A DNA stretch of 64,000 bases from an uncultured Ferrovibrio sp. (GCF_937960835.1 NZ_CALGPC010000006.1:604923-668922); one strand, 5' to 3'. Positions 38,977-48,566 are shown, counted from the stretch's first letter. Notes: generated by a model not told the origin, from the letters alone. A program made the numbers and translations.

Positions 38977-40467
38977 ATGAAAAGCTACAAGGCCCTTGAA
39001 CAGCGCTTTCGCCGTATCGCAGCGGTGAACGGCGCGCTGGCGATGCTCGGCTGGGACCAATCCACCATGATGCCGGAAGGCGGAGCCAAGGTCCGCTCTG
39101 AGCAGATGGCGGTGCTTAGCGTCGTCCGCCATGAATGGATCACCGATCCCAAGCTCGGCGACCTTCTGGGCGAGGCGGAGGCGCAGAAGGAAAAGCTCAA
39201 CGAGTGGCAGCGCGCCAATCTGCGCGAGATGCAGCGTCAATGGCGCCATGCCACGGCGCTAACGCCGAAACTCGTTGAGGCGCGCGCCAAGGCGACGCTG
39301 AATTGCGAGATGGTCTGGCGCAAGGCGCGCGAGGCCAACCACTTCAAAAGCTTTGCCACGGCGTTTGCGCCGGTACTGGAACTCACCCGCGAAGTCGCCG
39401 CCGCCAAGGCCGCGGCTTTCGGAATCTCGCCTTACGATGCCCTGCTGGATGAATACGAGCCGGAGGGCAGCGCGGCGGCGATCGACAAGCTGTTTGCCGA
39501 TCTGGGCAGCTTTCTGCCGAGCTTCATCGACAAGGCGCTGGACCGTCAGGCCCGGCGGCCGGCCATTGTAGAAGTCGAAGGCCGCTTTCCCACTGAGACC
39601 CAGCGCCAGATCGGCCTGCGCTTCATGAAGCAGCTCGGCTTCGATTTCCGTCATGGCCGTCTCGATGTCAGCCTGCATCCCTTCAGCGGCGGCGTGCAGA
39701 CCGATGTGCGCATCACCACGCGCTACGACGAGAATGATTTCACCACGTCGCTGATGGGCGTGCTGCACGAAACCGGCCATGCGCTTTACGAACAGGGGCT
39801 GCCGAAACGCTGGCGCAACCAGCCGGTCGGCGAGGCGCGCGGCATGGTGCTGCATGAAAGCCAGAGCCTTCTGATCGAGATGCAGGTCTGCCGCAGCCGC
39901 GAATTCCTTCGCTATGCCACGCCGATCCTGCGCAAGGCTTTCAAGGGTGAAGGCCCGGCCTGGACGGAAGACAATCTGCACCGGCTTTACACGCGCGTGC
40001 GGCCCGATCTGATCCGCGTCGATGCCGACGAGGTCACCTATCCGGCCCATGTCATCCTCCGCTATCGCCTGGAGCAGGCGATGCTGAATGGCGACCTGCC
40101 GATTGCCGACCTGCCGCATGCCTGGAACGACGGCATGCAGACGCTGCTGGGCGTCGAGGTGCCCGATGACCGCATGGGTTGCATGCAGGACATCCACTGG
40201 GCTGTCGGTTCGATTGGCTATTTTCCGACTTATACGCTGGGCGCACTGGCGGCAGCGCAGCTTTTTGCGGCGGCCAGGGAACAAGATGGCACCATTCTGC
40301 CTGGAATTGAGAAGGGTAATTTCAAGCCGCTCTTGCAATGGTTGCGCACTCATGTGCACGGTAAGGGCTCGCTTTTATCCACCGATGCGCTGCTGCGGGC
40401 GGCGACCGGCAAGCCGCTGGACACCGCTGCCTTCAAGGCGCATCTCAAGGCGCGTTATTTGAGCTGA
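38977..40467 (+). CDS. M32 family metallocarboxypeptidase
   Basis: Thermostable carboxypeptidase 1 family; removes C-terminal residues from peptides in the cytosol. Length 496 residues, mostly helical. The zinc motif HETGH (in LHETGHALYEQGLP) is intact, with the downstream Glu in MVLHESQSLLIE. It starts 2 nt after the SURF1 stop, so it is probably expressed with the oxidase operon, though no functional link is known. Confidence 0.92.
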   Translation: MKSYKALEQRFRRIAAVNGALAMLGWDQSTMMPEGGAKVRSEQMAVLSVVRHEWITDPKLGDLLGEAEAQKEKLNEWQRANLREMQRQWRHATALTPKLVEARAKATLNCEMVWRKAREANHFKSFATAFAPVLELTREVAAAKAAAFGISPYDALLDEYEPEGSAAAIDKLFADLGSFLPSFIDKALDRQARRPAIVEVEGRFPTETQRQIGLRFMKQLGFDFRHGRLDVSLHPFSGGVQTDVRITTRYDENDFTTSLMGVLHETGHALYEQGLPKRWRNQPVGEARGMVLHESQSLLIEMQVCRSREFLRYATPILRKAFKGEGPAWTEDNLHRLYTRVRPDLIRVDADEVTYPAHVILRYRLEQAMLNGDLPIADLPHAWNDGMQTLLGVEVPDDRMGCMQDIHWAVGSIGYFPTYTLGALAAAQLFAAAREQDGTILPGIEKGNFKPLLQWLRTHVHGKGSLLSTDALLRAATGKPLDTAAFKAHLKARYLS

Positions 40468-40486
40468 TCCGCTATTTGAGCCGAGT
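40453..40486 (+). repeat. 17-bp imperfect tandem duplication over a stop codon
   Basis: CGTTATTTGAGCTGATC (40453-40469) is followed by CGCTATTTGAGCCGAGT (40470-40486), 13 of 17 identical. The first copy contains the stop of the M32 peptidase gene; the second fills the space before thrC. Confidence 0.7.
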
Positions 40487-40494
40487 AAGACACG

Positions 40495-41919
40495 ATGCGT
40501 TACATCTCCACCCGCGGCCAGGCGCCGGCCCTTGATTTCGAAGGCGTCCTGCTGGCTGGCCTGGCTGCCGATGGCGGTCTTTATGTGCCTGAAACCTGGC
40601 CGCAATTCAGCGCCGCCGAATGGTGCGCCATGCGCGGCCTGTCTTATGCCGAGATCGCCTTCCGGGTGATTAAGCCGTTCGTTGGCGGCTGCATCCCCGA
40701 TGCGGATCTGAAGCGCATGATCGAAGAGGCTTATGCGACCTTCGGCCATAAGGCGGTGGTGCCGCTGCGCCAGGTCGATGCCAACGATTGGGTGCTGGAG
40801 CTGTTCCATGGCCCGACGCTGGCTTTCAAGGATGTCGCGCTGCAGTTGCTTGGCCGGCTGTTTGACTGGGCGCTGGCGCGCTCGGGCAAGCATGCCACCA
40901 TCCTTGGCGCCACCTCGGGCGATACCGGCTCGGCCGCCATCGAGGGTTGCCGCGGCCGTACCAATCTCGACATCTTCATCCTGTTTCCGCATGGCCGGGT
41001 CTCGGAAGTGCAGCGCCGCCAGATGACCACGGTGACCGACGCCAATGTGCATGCCATCGCGTTGGAAGGCACCTTCGACGACGCCCAGGCGATGGTGAAG
41101 GCGCTGTTCAACGATGCCGATTTCCGCGCCAAGTCCAACCTGACGGCAGTAAACTCGATTAACTGGGCGCGTGTCATGGCTCAGATCGTCTATTACGTCA
41201 CGGCCTCGCTCAGCCTCGGCGGTCCGGACCGCGCCCCGGCTTTCTGTGTTCCGACAGGCAATTTCGGCGACATCTTCGCGGGCTATTGCGCGGCCCGCAT
41301 GGGCCTGCCGGTCGCCAAGCTGATCGTTGCCACCAACCGCAACGACATCCTCACGCGTTTCTTCGCCAGTGGCGATTATCGCAAGGACAAGGTGGCGCCG
41401 ACCATCAGTCCCAGCATGGACATCCAGGTCGCCAGCAATTTCGAGCGCCTGCTCTTCGACATGCATGGTCGCGACGCTGCGCAGGTTCGCAGCTTGATGG
41501 CTGATCTCGACAAGAATGGGGGCTTCACGGTTTCGGCGAATGCTCTGGCCGAAACGAAGCAGCTCTTTGCCGCCGGCCGCGCCGATGAGGCGCAGACCAA
41601 GGCGATGCTGAGGCAGGCTTTTGCAGGCTCGAACGGAATGCTGATCGACCCGCATACCGCCGTGGCCCTGTCGGTTGCGGCTGAGCAGCGCGGCAGCCGT
41701 GCTGTGGCGGCAGATATCCCGCTGATCACGCTGGCGACCGCCGATCCGGCAAAATTCCCCGACGCTGTCCGCGAGGCGACGGGCCAGCACCCGCCGTTGC
41801 CGCCGCGCATGGCCGATCTGTTCGAACGGCCCGAGCGCCAGACGGTGCTGCCCAACGACGTCACTGCCGTGCGCGCCTTCATCGAGCGTCATACCCAGCG
41901 CAGTCCGGTGACCGCATGA
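40495..41919 (+). CDS. thrC: Threonine synthase
   Basis: PLP enzyme that converts O-phosphohomoserine to threonine. Length 474 residues, the longer ThrC form. N-terminal RYISTRGQAP; the PLP lysine lies in HGPTLAFKDVALQ; phosphate-binding loop GATSGDTGSAA. The thrB kinase that makes its substrate is encoded at 46431-47420 on the other strand. The stop overlaps the M16 peptidase start by 4 nt (ATGA). Confidence 0.95.
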   Translation: MRYISTRGQAPALDFEGVLLAGLAADGGLYVPETWPQFSAAEWCAMRGLSYAEIAFRVIKPFVGGCIPDADLKRMIEEAYATFGHKAVVPLRQVDANDWVLELFHGPTLAFKDVALQLLGRLFDWALARSGKHATILGATSGDTGSAAIEGCRGRTNLDIFILFPHGRVSEVQRRQMTTVTDANVHAIALEGTFDDAQAMVKALFNDADFRAKSNLTAVNSINWARVMAQIVYYVTASLSLGGPDRAPAFCVPTGNFGDIFAGYCAARMGLPVAKLIVATNRNDILTRFFASGDYRKDKVAPTISPSMDIQVASNFERLLFDMHGRDAAQVRSLMADLDKNGGFTVSANALAETKQLFAAGRADEAQTKAMLRQAFAGSNGMLIDPHTAVALSVAAEQRGSRAVAADIPLITLATADPAKFPDAVREATGQHPPLPPRMADLFERPERQTVLPNDVTAVRAFIERHTQRSPVTA

Positions 41920-43175
41920 CCGTCCGCATCAGCAAAATCAGCAACGGTATGCGGGTGGTCTCTGAGACCATGCCGCAGGTCAAGACGGTGGCTGTCGGCG
42001 TCTGGGTTGATGCCGGTGCGCGCGATGAAACGCCGGAAATCAATGGCGTCGCCCATATGCTGGAGCATATGGCCTTCAAGGGCACCGAACGGCGCTCGGC
42101 TTTGGCCATTGCCGAAGAGATCGAGGCGGTGGGCGGCCATCTCAACGCCTTCACCTCGCGTGAGCAGACCGCCTATTACGCCCGGGTAATGGAAGGCGAT
42201 ATCGATCTCGCCCTCGATATCCTCGCCGACATTCTGCAGCATTCGGTCTTCGATCCGGCCGAGCTGGAGCGCGAGCGCGGCGTGATCATCCAGGAGATCG
42301 GCCAGTCGGAAGACACGCCCGATGACATCATCTTCGACCACCTGCAGGAAACCGCGTTTCCCGAGCAGGCGCTCGGCCGCTCGATTCTTGGTACGGTCGA
42401 GCGCGTATCGAACATGAAGCGCGAGGATCTGCAGGGCTTCCTGGACCGCTTCTACCACGCGCCCAATCTGGTGCTGGTGGCTGCCGGAGCAGTCGATCAC
42501 GACAAGCTGGTGGCAGCCGCCGAGACGCTTTTCTCCGGATTGTCGAAAACGCCGCGCCAGCCGCCGCAGAAAGCCATCTATCGCGGCGGTGAGAAGCGGG
42601 CGATGCGCGATCTGGAACAGGCCCATATCGCCATCGCGCTGCCCGGCGTGCCGTTCGGCGATCCGATGTATTTCGCCATGCAAGTCTATGCGACCGTGCT
42701 CGGTGGCGGCATGTCCTCGCGGCTGTTCCAGGAAGTGCGCGAGAAGCGCGGCCTGGCCTATTCGGTTTATGCCTATCCGTCGTTTTATCGCGACGGCGGC
42801 CTGATGACCGTCTATGCCGGCACCAGCGGCGAGCAGTTGCGCGAACTGATGCCGGTGCTGGCGGATGAACTGGCCAAGCTCACCGGCCATATCGAAGCGG
42901 CCGAGATCGATCGTGCCCGCGCGCAGCTCAAGGTCGGCTATGTCATGTCGCTGGAAAGCTCCGGTGCCCGGCTTGAGCAGCTTGGCCGTCATATGCTGAT
43001 CTACAATCGGCCGCTCGATGTGGACGAGGTGCTGAACGCGCTCGATGCCGTCGACGAGGCGGCGGTGAAGGCGGTGGCCGAACGCGTCATGCGGAGTGCC
43101 GCGCCGACTGTTGCGGCTTTGGGACCGATTGGTGCGCTGGAGGACTACGCGCGCTTTTCGGCGAGGTTCGGCTAA
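41916..43175 (+). CDS. M16 family zinc peptidase, mitochondrial processing peptidase-like
   Basis: Protein of 419 residues with two M16 halves. The inverted zinc motif is complete: H47-x-x-E50-H51 (AHMLEHMAFKGT), with a further Glu in the helix LERERGVIIQEI. It belongs to the group closest to the beta subunit of mitochondrial processing peptidase. Coupled to thrC by a 4-nt overlap, an arrangement common in alphaproteobacteria. Cellular substrate unknown; no signal peptide. Confidence 0.92.
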   Translation: MTVRISKISNGMRVVSETMPQVKTVAVGVWVDAGARDETPEINGVAHMLEHMAFKGTERRSALAIAEEIEAVGGHLNAFTSREQTAYYARVMEGDIDLALDILADILQHSVFDPAELERERGVIIQEIGQSEDTPDDIIFDHLQETAFPEQALGRSILGTVERVSNMKREDLQGFLDRFYHAPNLVLVAAGAVDHDKLVAAAETLFSGLSKTPRQPPQKAIYRGGEKRAMRDLEQAHIAIALPGVPFGDPMYFAMQVYATVLGGGMSSRLFQEVREKRGLAYSVYAYPSFYRDGGLMTVYAGTSGEQLRELMPVLADELAKLTGHIEAAEIDRARAQLKVGYVMSLESSGARLEQLGRHMLIYNRPLDVDEVLNALDAVDEAAVKAVAERVMRSAAPTVAALGPIGALEDYARFSARFG

Positions 43176-43190
43176 GACGGGGGTGGGGGG

Positions 43191-43775
43191 ATGCTGTTCG
43201 GCCGGTTTCTCCCCGGAGGCTCGCCTCTCCTCGGCGGACAGCACGTTTACCTGCGGCCGCCCAGCATTGCCGACTACGAATCCTGGGCGGCCTTGCGTGC
43301 CATCAGCCGCGATCATCTGCAGCCCTGGGAGCCGACCTGGGCCGAGGACGCGCTGAGCCGCGACGGATTCCGCCGCCGGCTCGCCTGGTTCGAGCGGCTC
43401 AAGCGTCAGGATCTCGGCGAGGCCTATTTCATCTTTCTGCGCCGCAACGATGGTTTGGTCGGCGGCATCACCTTGTCCAACTTAAGGCGCGGCGCTTCGC
43501 AATGCGGTGAACTCGGCTATTGGATCGGCAAGCCGCATGCCGGACAGGGCTATATGACCGATGCCCTGGCGGTGATGATGGCGCATTGCTATGGCAGCCT
43601 GAAGCTGCACCGGCTGGAAGCCGCCTGTCTGCCCGAGAACGGGCCGAGCCAGCGGCTTCTCATCAAGGCGGGTTTCAAGCCGGAAGGCATTCTGCGGGAA
43701 TATCTTAAGATCGACGGCGTCTGGCGGGACCACCAGCTTTACGCGCGGCTGTCTACCGATCCTAAACCCCGCTAA
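43191..43775 (+). CDS. GNAT N-acetyltransferase, RimJ/RimL type
   Basis: Protein of 194 residues. GNAT core with GELGYWIGKPHAGQGYMTDAL (acetyl-CoA loop) and the late motif LEAACLPENGPSQRLLIKAGF, as in RimJ, which acetylates the N-terminus of ribosomal protein S5. Starts 15 nt after the M16 peptidase. Target is inferred from family only. Confidence 0.85.
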   Translation: MLFGRFLPGGSPLLGGQHVYLRPPSIADYESWAALRAISRDHLQPWEPTWAEDALSRDGFRRRLAWFERLKRQDLGEAYFIFLRRNDGLVGGITLSNLRRGASQCGELGYWIGKPHAGQGYMTDALAVMMAHCYGSLKLHRLEAACLPENGPSQRLLIKAGFKPEGILREYLKIDGVWRDHQLYARLSTDPKPR

Positions 43776-43810
43776 CCCGGCCCCCGCCGAAAGAGCGAAG
43801 TAGTAACCGT

Positions 43811-44392
43811 TCAGGCGCGGCCGGCGACGCTCGACAGCTTGGCGACGTCGACGCCAATCTTGCGCACCGCGCGCTCCCACAACGCATCGAGATCGGAATC
43901 GAAGATCAGATCCGGATCGGCGGGCGCCGCCAGCCAGGCATTCTCCTGGATCTCTGCATCGAGCTGTCCCGGCCCCCAGCCGGCATAGCCCAGCGCGAAC
44001 AGGCTGCGCTGCGGCCCGGTACCGTTGGCGATGGCGCGCAGCACGTCCAGCGTAGCGGTCAGTCCGATCCCTCTGCTCTCGTCCAGCTTCACGCTGCCCT
44101 GATGCATGTAGTCGGTCGAATGCAGCACGAAGCCGCGACCGGTCTCCACAGGCCCGCCGAGGCGGACGATGATGTCGTTGTCGATGGTGGGCTCGATGCC
44201 GAGCTGCGTCAGCAGATTGGGGAAGGTCAGGCCCGGATAGGGCTTGTTGATCACCAGCCCCATCGCGCCTTCGGCGTTGTGGGAGCACATGTAGATAACG
44301 GTGCGGGCAAAACGCGGATCACCCATCGACGGCATCGCGACTAGCAGTTGCCGCTCGAGATAGCCGGTGATCGCCTTGCTGTCGTCCATCAT
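43811..44392 (-). CDS. YqgE/AlgH family protein (DUF179)
   Basis: Protein of 193 residues with the family pattern GYLERQLLVAMPSMGDPRFARTV-like N-terminus, GAMGLVINKP and the GYAGWGPGQLDAEI block. Function is uncertain; AlgH was named from alginate regulation in Pseudomonas but the structure gives no clear activity. Convergent with the acetyltransferase gene and divergent from the DsbD-like gene (107-nt gap). Confidence 0.92.
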   Translation of the reverse strand: MMDDSKAITGYLERQLLVAMPSMGDPRFARTVIYMCSHNAEGAMGLVINKPYPGLTFPNLLTQLGIEPTIDNDIIVRLGGPVETGRGFVLHSTDYMHQGSVKLDESRGIGLTATLDVLRAIANGTGPQRSLFALGYAGWGPGQLDAEIQENAWLAAPADPDLIFDSDLDALWERAVRKIGVDVAKLSSVAGRA

Positions 44393-44499
44393 GCTCAGCT
44401 CCCCGCTTTCACTCGAATGTTACTCTTGTGGGATCAGTTGTCCATATGGTGGCGGTGTCTGGCTCTTGCAATTCCCACGCCGCAGGACAGAGTTAAGTC

Positions 44500-45324
44500 A
44501 TGGTTGTTCGGCGGGTGTCCTGGGTTTTTGCCGTTTTCTTCGGTTTGCTGCCTGCCTCGGCGGCGCAGGCCCAGACTGCGCCCCAGATTACGCCTCAGAC
44601 TTCAGCCTTGCAGCGCGAGCCCGTCCGCCTGAGTTTGCTCGACGCCGGCGGCGAGCGGGCCGGCTTGCTGATTCGCCTCGCGCCGGGCTGGAAATTCTAC
44701 TGGCGCACGCCGGGCGAGGGCGGTTTGCCGCCGCGTTTCGATTGGTCGGCCTCCCGCAATCTGGCCCATGCTGAAGTGAAATGGCCCGCGCCGCAGCGGA
44801 TCAACATCGGCAACACCGAACTCTACGGCTATACCGGCGAGGTAGTGCTGCCCATCAAGCTGGTGCCGCAGCAGAAGGGGCAGCCGCTCGATCTCGACCT
44901 CGCGCTGGAATACGGCGTCTGCAAGGAAATCTGCATCCTGCGCGAGGACCGGCTGACCCATCGCCTCAGCCATGGGATGAACGCGCCTGCGGATATCCAA
45001 TCCTCTGCGGCAGTTCTTGTCGCGCGCTGGCAGGCCAAGGTTCCGCAACCAGCTGAGCAGGCCGGCATCCGCCTGGTCTCGCGGCACAGTACGCCGGGTG
45101 AACTGGGCATCACGTTGGAAAGCGATCTGCCGCTGAGCCAGCCCGATCTTTTCATCGAAGGGCCCAGCGAAGCATGGTTCAGCCGGCCCGAGGTGTCTTT
45201 GTCGCCGGATCGGCGGCAGGCGCGCTTTGTGTTTTCGGTTTCGCCCGTCGATGCGGCGGCGAAACCGCTGACCCTGACGCTGGTGGACGACGCGATCCGC
45301 GCCGAAATGGCGCTGAAGCCCTGA
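44500..45324 (+). CDS. Exported protein with DsbD N-terminal-like domain only
   Basis: Protein of 274 residues with a signal peptide (cleavage after ASAAQA, about residue 24). The body resembles the N-terminal (ScsB/DsbD alpha-type) domain: RLAPGWKFYWRTPGEGGLPP, then LEYGVCKEICILRE, which carries a C-x3-C pair. There is no membrane electron-transfer domain and no thioredoxin domain, and no partner adjoins. It may be a free periplasmic thiol/disulfide module. Confidence 0.72.
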   Translation: MVVRRVSWVFAVFFGLLPASAAQAQTAPQITPQTSALQREPVRLSLLDAGGERAGLLIRLAPGWKFYWRTPGEGGLPPRFDWSASRNLAHAEVKWPAPQRINIGNTELYGYTGEVVLPIKLVPQQKGQPLDLDLALEYGVCKEICILREDRLTHRLSHGMNAPADIQSSAAVLVARWQAKVPQPAEQAGIRLVSRHSTPGELGITLESDLPLSQPDLFIEGPSEAWFSRPEVSLSPDRRQARFVFSVSPVDAAAKPLTLTLVDDAIRAEMALKP

Positions 45325-45433
45325 TTGTCGCGAACGGTTGGCAGTCGACACTTGCCTCCGCGGCGGGGCGGGCCCATGTTACCCTGGCCGTTTTTCGCGG
45401 CATTCAGCCCAACTGAAACGAAACGAGGAAACA

Positions 45434-45916
45434 ATGACCATCAAGGTTGGCGACCGTATCCCTGACGTCACGCTTTACGTTATGTCCGAGGAAGGGCCGC
45501 AGACGGTCAAAACCGGCGAACTGTTTAAGGGCAAGAAAGTTGCGCTGTTCGCTCTGCCGGGCGCCTTCACGCCGACCTGCTCGGCCAAGCATCTGCCGGG
45601 CTTCATCGAGAGGCATGCCGAACTGAAGAACAAGGGCATCGATCTCATCGCCTGCCTGTCGGTCAACGACGCCTTCGTGATGGGCGCCTGGGGCAAGCAG
45701 CAGAATGTCGGCGACAAGGTGATGATGCTGGCCGACGGCTCGGCCGAATTCACCAAGGCGATCGGCATGGAATTCGATCTCTCCGCCCGCGGCCTTGGCC
45801 TGCGCTCGCAGCGCTATTCGATGCTGATCGAGGATGGCGTGGTGAAGACGCTCAATCTGGAAAAGCCTGGCGCCTTCGAGGTCTCGGACGCCAATACCCT
45901 GCTCTCTCAGCTCTAA
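45434..45916 (+). CDS. Peroxiredoxin, Prx5/AhpE-like group
   Basis: Thiol peroxidase of 160 residues reducing H2O2 and alkyl hydroperoxides. Peroxidatic C49 lies in PGAFTPTCS, the Prx5 form of the motif; another conserved Cys occurs in LIACLSVND. Start ATG 45434 has GAGGAA upstream; the longer frame to 45338 overlaps the spacer after the DsbD-like gene and was rejected. Reductant is probably glutathione/glutaredoxin, given the group and the glutathione gene in this window (inference). Confidence 0.92.
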   Translation: MTIKVGDRIPDVTLYVMSEEGPQTVKTGELFKGKKVALFALPGAFTPTCSAKHLPGFIERHAELKNKGIDLIACLSVNDAFVMGAWGKQQNVGDKVMMLADGSAEFTKAIGMEFDLSARGLGLRSQRYSMLIEDGVVKTLNLEKPGAFEVSDANTLLSQL

Positions 45917-45935
45917 GCGTCCATTTCGGCGATGG

Positions 45936-45967
45936 AAAGGCCGGCCGGAGCAATCCGGCCGGCTTTT
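45936..45967. terminator. Bidirectional GC-rich terminator between peroxiredoxin and rnhA
   Basis: GCCGGCCGG (45940-45948) and CCGGCCGGC (45955-45963) pair perfectly around AGCAAT. TTTT follows on the plus strand and an AAA run flanks the other side, so it can end both convergent transcripts. Confidence 0.8.
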
Positions 45968-46428
45968 CATTCGATATCGAAGCTGCCGGCGATTTCGGTG
46001 GCGGCCGCGCGGGCAAGCTGATCGACCCGCTCATTCTCGACATGGCCGGAATGGCCTTGCACCCATTGCCAGGTGATCTGATGCGGCTTGGCAGCTTCTT
46101 CGTAGCGCTGCCACAGATCGACGTTCTTGGTCGGCTTGCGGTCGGCAGTTTTCCAGCCGCGCGCCTTCCAACTTTGCAGCCATTTGGTCGCGCCGTCTAT
46201 CACATAGCGGCTATCGGCGTAGATGGTGACGGTGCAGGGCCGCTTCAGCGCTTCCAGCGCTTCGATCACTGCCATCAGTTCCATGCGGTTGTTGGTGGTT
46301 TCCGGCTCGGCGCCGCTCAGCTCTTTCTCGTTGCCGCGAAAACGCAGGATCGCCGCCCAGCCGCCGGGCCCAGGATTGCCCAGGCAGGCGCCGTCGGTGA
46401 AAATCTCGACGCTTTCCGCAGGGGCCAT
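45967..46428 (-). CDS. rnhA: Ribonuclease HI
   Basis: Cleaves RNA in RNA-DNA hybrids. Length 153 residues. Active-site acids are all present: D12 (FTDGAC), E50 (NNRMEL), D72 (YADSRY) and the Asp in NERVDQLAR. Its ATG is 2 nt after the thrB stop; third gene of the ispH-thrB-rnhA operon. Confidence 0.96.
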   Translation of the reverse strand: MAPAESVEIFTDGACLGNPGPGGWAAILRFRGNEKELSGAEPETTNNRMELMAVIEALEALKRPCTVTIYADSRYVIDGATKWLQSWKARGWKTADRKPTKNVDLWQRYEEAAKPHQITWQWVQGHSGHVENERVDQLARAAATEIAGSFDIE

Positions 46429-46430
46429 GA

Positions 46431-47420
46431 TCAGCGTTCGACCCCGTAGGCCGATGGCCCCAGCACCTGGCGATGGAATTTCAGCTTCTTCCAGTATTCC
46501 ATCGGGTCCTTCGGTTTCACCAGCGCGCCGGGCACCTGATTCAGCCAGTCATATAGCCGCGTCAGCAGGAAGCGCAGCGCCGCGCCACGCGCAAAAAGCG
46601 GCAGGGTTTGCACTTCGCCGTCGGTCAGCGGCCGCACGCTTTCATAGCCCGCAATCAGCGCCTTCGCCTTGGTGACGTTGAATGCGCCATCACCCTCGAA
46701 GCACCAGGCATTCAGCGCGATCGCCAAGTCATAGGCGAAGTAGTCGTTGCAGGCGAAATAGAAATCGATCAGGCCGCTCAAGGTTTCGCCGACGAACAGC
46801 ACGTTGTCGGGGAACAGATCGGCGTGGATGACGCCGTGCGGCAAGGGCTTGTCGCCCGCGCGGCCCGGCGGCGTGGGCCAGGCGGCGGCGAGCGCATCGA
46901 ATTCGCGCTCCAGTTCCTTTTCCAGCCCCTCGCGGACCTGGTTGGCGCGCTCGCCGCAGGCAGACAGCACGCTGCGCCAGCCCTCGACGCTCAGCGCATT
47001 CGGCCGGTTGAGCGGGAAATCGCGGCCCGCCACATGCATGCGTGCCATGGCGGCGCCAACCTCGCGGCAATGATGCGTGGTCGGACGCTTGGGCCAGACG
47101 CCGTTCAGGAAGCTGATGATGGCACAGGGGCGTCCTGCGACTTCGCGCAGCACATTGCCCTGGCGATCATGGATCGGCGTCGGGCAGGCCAGGCCCTTGC
47201 TGGTCAGGTGATCCATCAGGCCGAGGAAGTAGGGCAGATCCTCGCGCTTCACGCGGCGCTCGTACAGCGTGAGGAAATAATGGCCCTTGTCGGTGACCAG
47301 CATGTAGTTGGAATTCTCGACGCCCTCGGCGATGCCCTTGCAGGACAACGCCGTGCCGATGTCGTACTCGGCCAGTAAGGCGGCCAACTGGTCGTCGTCG
47401 ATTTCTGTGTAGACAGCCAT
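46431..47420 (-). CDS. thrB: Homoserine kinase, aminoglycoside phosphotransferase-like (ThrB2 type)
   Basis: Phosphorylates homoserine for threonine synthesis. Length 329 residues. It belongs to the kinase-fold (APH-like) type found in alphaproteobacteria, not the GHMP type of E. coli. Catalytic loop VIHADLFPDNVLF and metal motif GLIDFYFAC are intact. Lies 9 nt after ispH and 2 nt before rnhA; thrC, the next enzyme, is encoded about 4.5 kb away. Confidence 0.94.
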   Translation of the reverse strand: MAVYTEIDDDQLAALLAEYDIGTALSCKGIAEGVENSNYMLVTDKGHYFLTLYERRVKREDLPYFLGLMDHLTSKGLACPTPIHDRQGNVLREVAGRPCAIISFLNGVWPKRPTTHHCREVGAAMARMHVAGRDFPLNRPNALSVEGWRSVLSACGERANQVREGLEKELEREFDALAAAWPTPPGRAGDKPLPHGVIHADLFPDNVLFVGETLSGLIDFYFACNDYFAYDLAIALNAWCFEGDGAFNVTKAKALIAGYESVRPLTDGEVQTLPLFARGAALRFLLTRLYDWLNQVPGALVKPKDPMEYWKKLKFHRQVLGPSAYGVER

Positions 47421-47429
47421 GCAGAGCGA

Positions 47430-48392
47430 TCAGGCGGCAGAAGCGTCGAGGGCTGCGGGCAGCTTGAACTGCACGGCTTCTGTGGCGGTGGCGATTTCGC
47501 GCAAGGTCACGTCGTAGCGCTGGCGGAAGGCCTCAATCACTTCTTCCACCAGGCGTTCGGGTGCGCTGGCACCGGCGGTGATGCCAACGGTCTGCACGCC
47601 GTCCAGCGCCGACCAGTCGATGTCGCCGGCGCGCTGCACGAGCTGCGCGCGTTCGCAGCCCGAGCGTTTTGCTACTTCGACAAGGCGCAGCGAGTTCGAG
47701 GAATTCGGCGCGCCGATCACCAGCATGGCGTCGCAGCCGCCGGCAATCGCCTTCACGGCTGCCTGGCGGTTGGTGGTGGCGTAGCAGATGTCTTCCTTCT
47801 TCGGCCCCTCGATCTGCGGGAAACGCTTCTTCAGCGCCGCGATGATTTCGGCCGTGTCGTCCACCGACAGCGTGGTCTGCGTAATGTAGGCGAGCGGCTC
47901 GCCATCGGGCATATCAAGGCGCGCGACATCCTCCACCGTCTCGATCAGCGTCACCGCGCCGGGCGGCAATTGGCCCATCGTGCCGATCACTTCCGGATGG
48001 CCGGCATGGCCGATCAGGATCAGGCGGCGGCCTTCCTTGTAATGGCGCTCGGCGCCGCGATGCACCTTGCTGACCAGCGGGCAGGTGGCATCCAGATAGA
48101 ATAGATTGCGCGCCTGCGCCGCCGCCGGCACCGATTTCGGCACGCCATGGGCCGAAAAGATCACCGGCGCGCCCTGCGGCACCTCGTCCAACTCGTCGAC
48201 GAAGACGGCGCCCTTGGCAGCCAGACTGTCGACCACGGTGCGGTTATGTACGATCTCGTGGCGCACGTAGACCGGCGCGCCGAAACGCTCCAGCGCCTTT
48301 TCCACGATCTGGATCGCCCGGTCGACGCCGGCGCAGAACCCGCGCGGGGCGGCCAGGACAAGGGCGATTGAAGGGCGGCTGCTAGAGGTCAT
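47430..48392 (-). CDS. ispH: 4-hydroxy-3-methylbut-2-enyl diphosphate reductase
   Basis: Last step of the non-mevalonate isoprenoid pathway, giving IPP and DMAPP. Iron-sulfur enzyme of 320 residues. The three cluster cysteines are in RGFCAGVDRA, DATCPLVSKVH and DICYATTNRQ; the catalytic Glu region VIEAF and GAPNSSNS are present. Heads the ispH-thrB-rnhA operon. Products feed the ubiquinone side chain used by UbiA. Confidence 0.96.
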   Translation of the reverse strand: MTSSSRPSIALVLAAPRGFCAGVDRAIQIVEKALERFGAPVYVRHEIVHNRTVVDSLAAKGAVFVDELDEVPQGAPVIFSAHGVPKSVPAAAQARNLFYLDATCPLVSKVHRGAERHYKEGRRLILIGHAGHPEVIGTMGQLPPGAVTLIETVEDVARLDMPDGEPLAYITQTTLSVDDTAEIIAALKKRFPQIEGPKKEDICYATTNRQAAVKAIAGGCDAMLVIGAPNSSNSLRLVEVAKRSGCERAQLVQRAGDIDWSALDGVQTVGITAGASAPERLVEEVIEAFRQRYDVTLREIATATEAVQFKLPAALDASAA

Positions 48393-48566
48393 CGGCCTGG
48401 TATCAGTCCTGAAAGATCAAAGGCTTGCAAGCCTGTCGCTTGTCTGCCGCCGGGCCCTCTTCTATACAGGACAGGCCCGCGAACTGCCGGGCAAGCTAAT
48501 ACACTCGCCGCGCGAAGGAAAGGCTGCCATGCCCTCCTGCGTGGCGCAGAAGCCCGTGAGCCGCCC

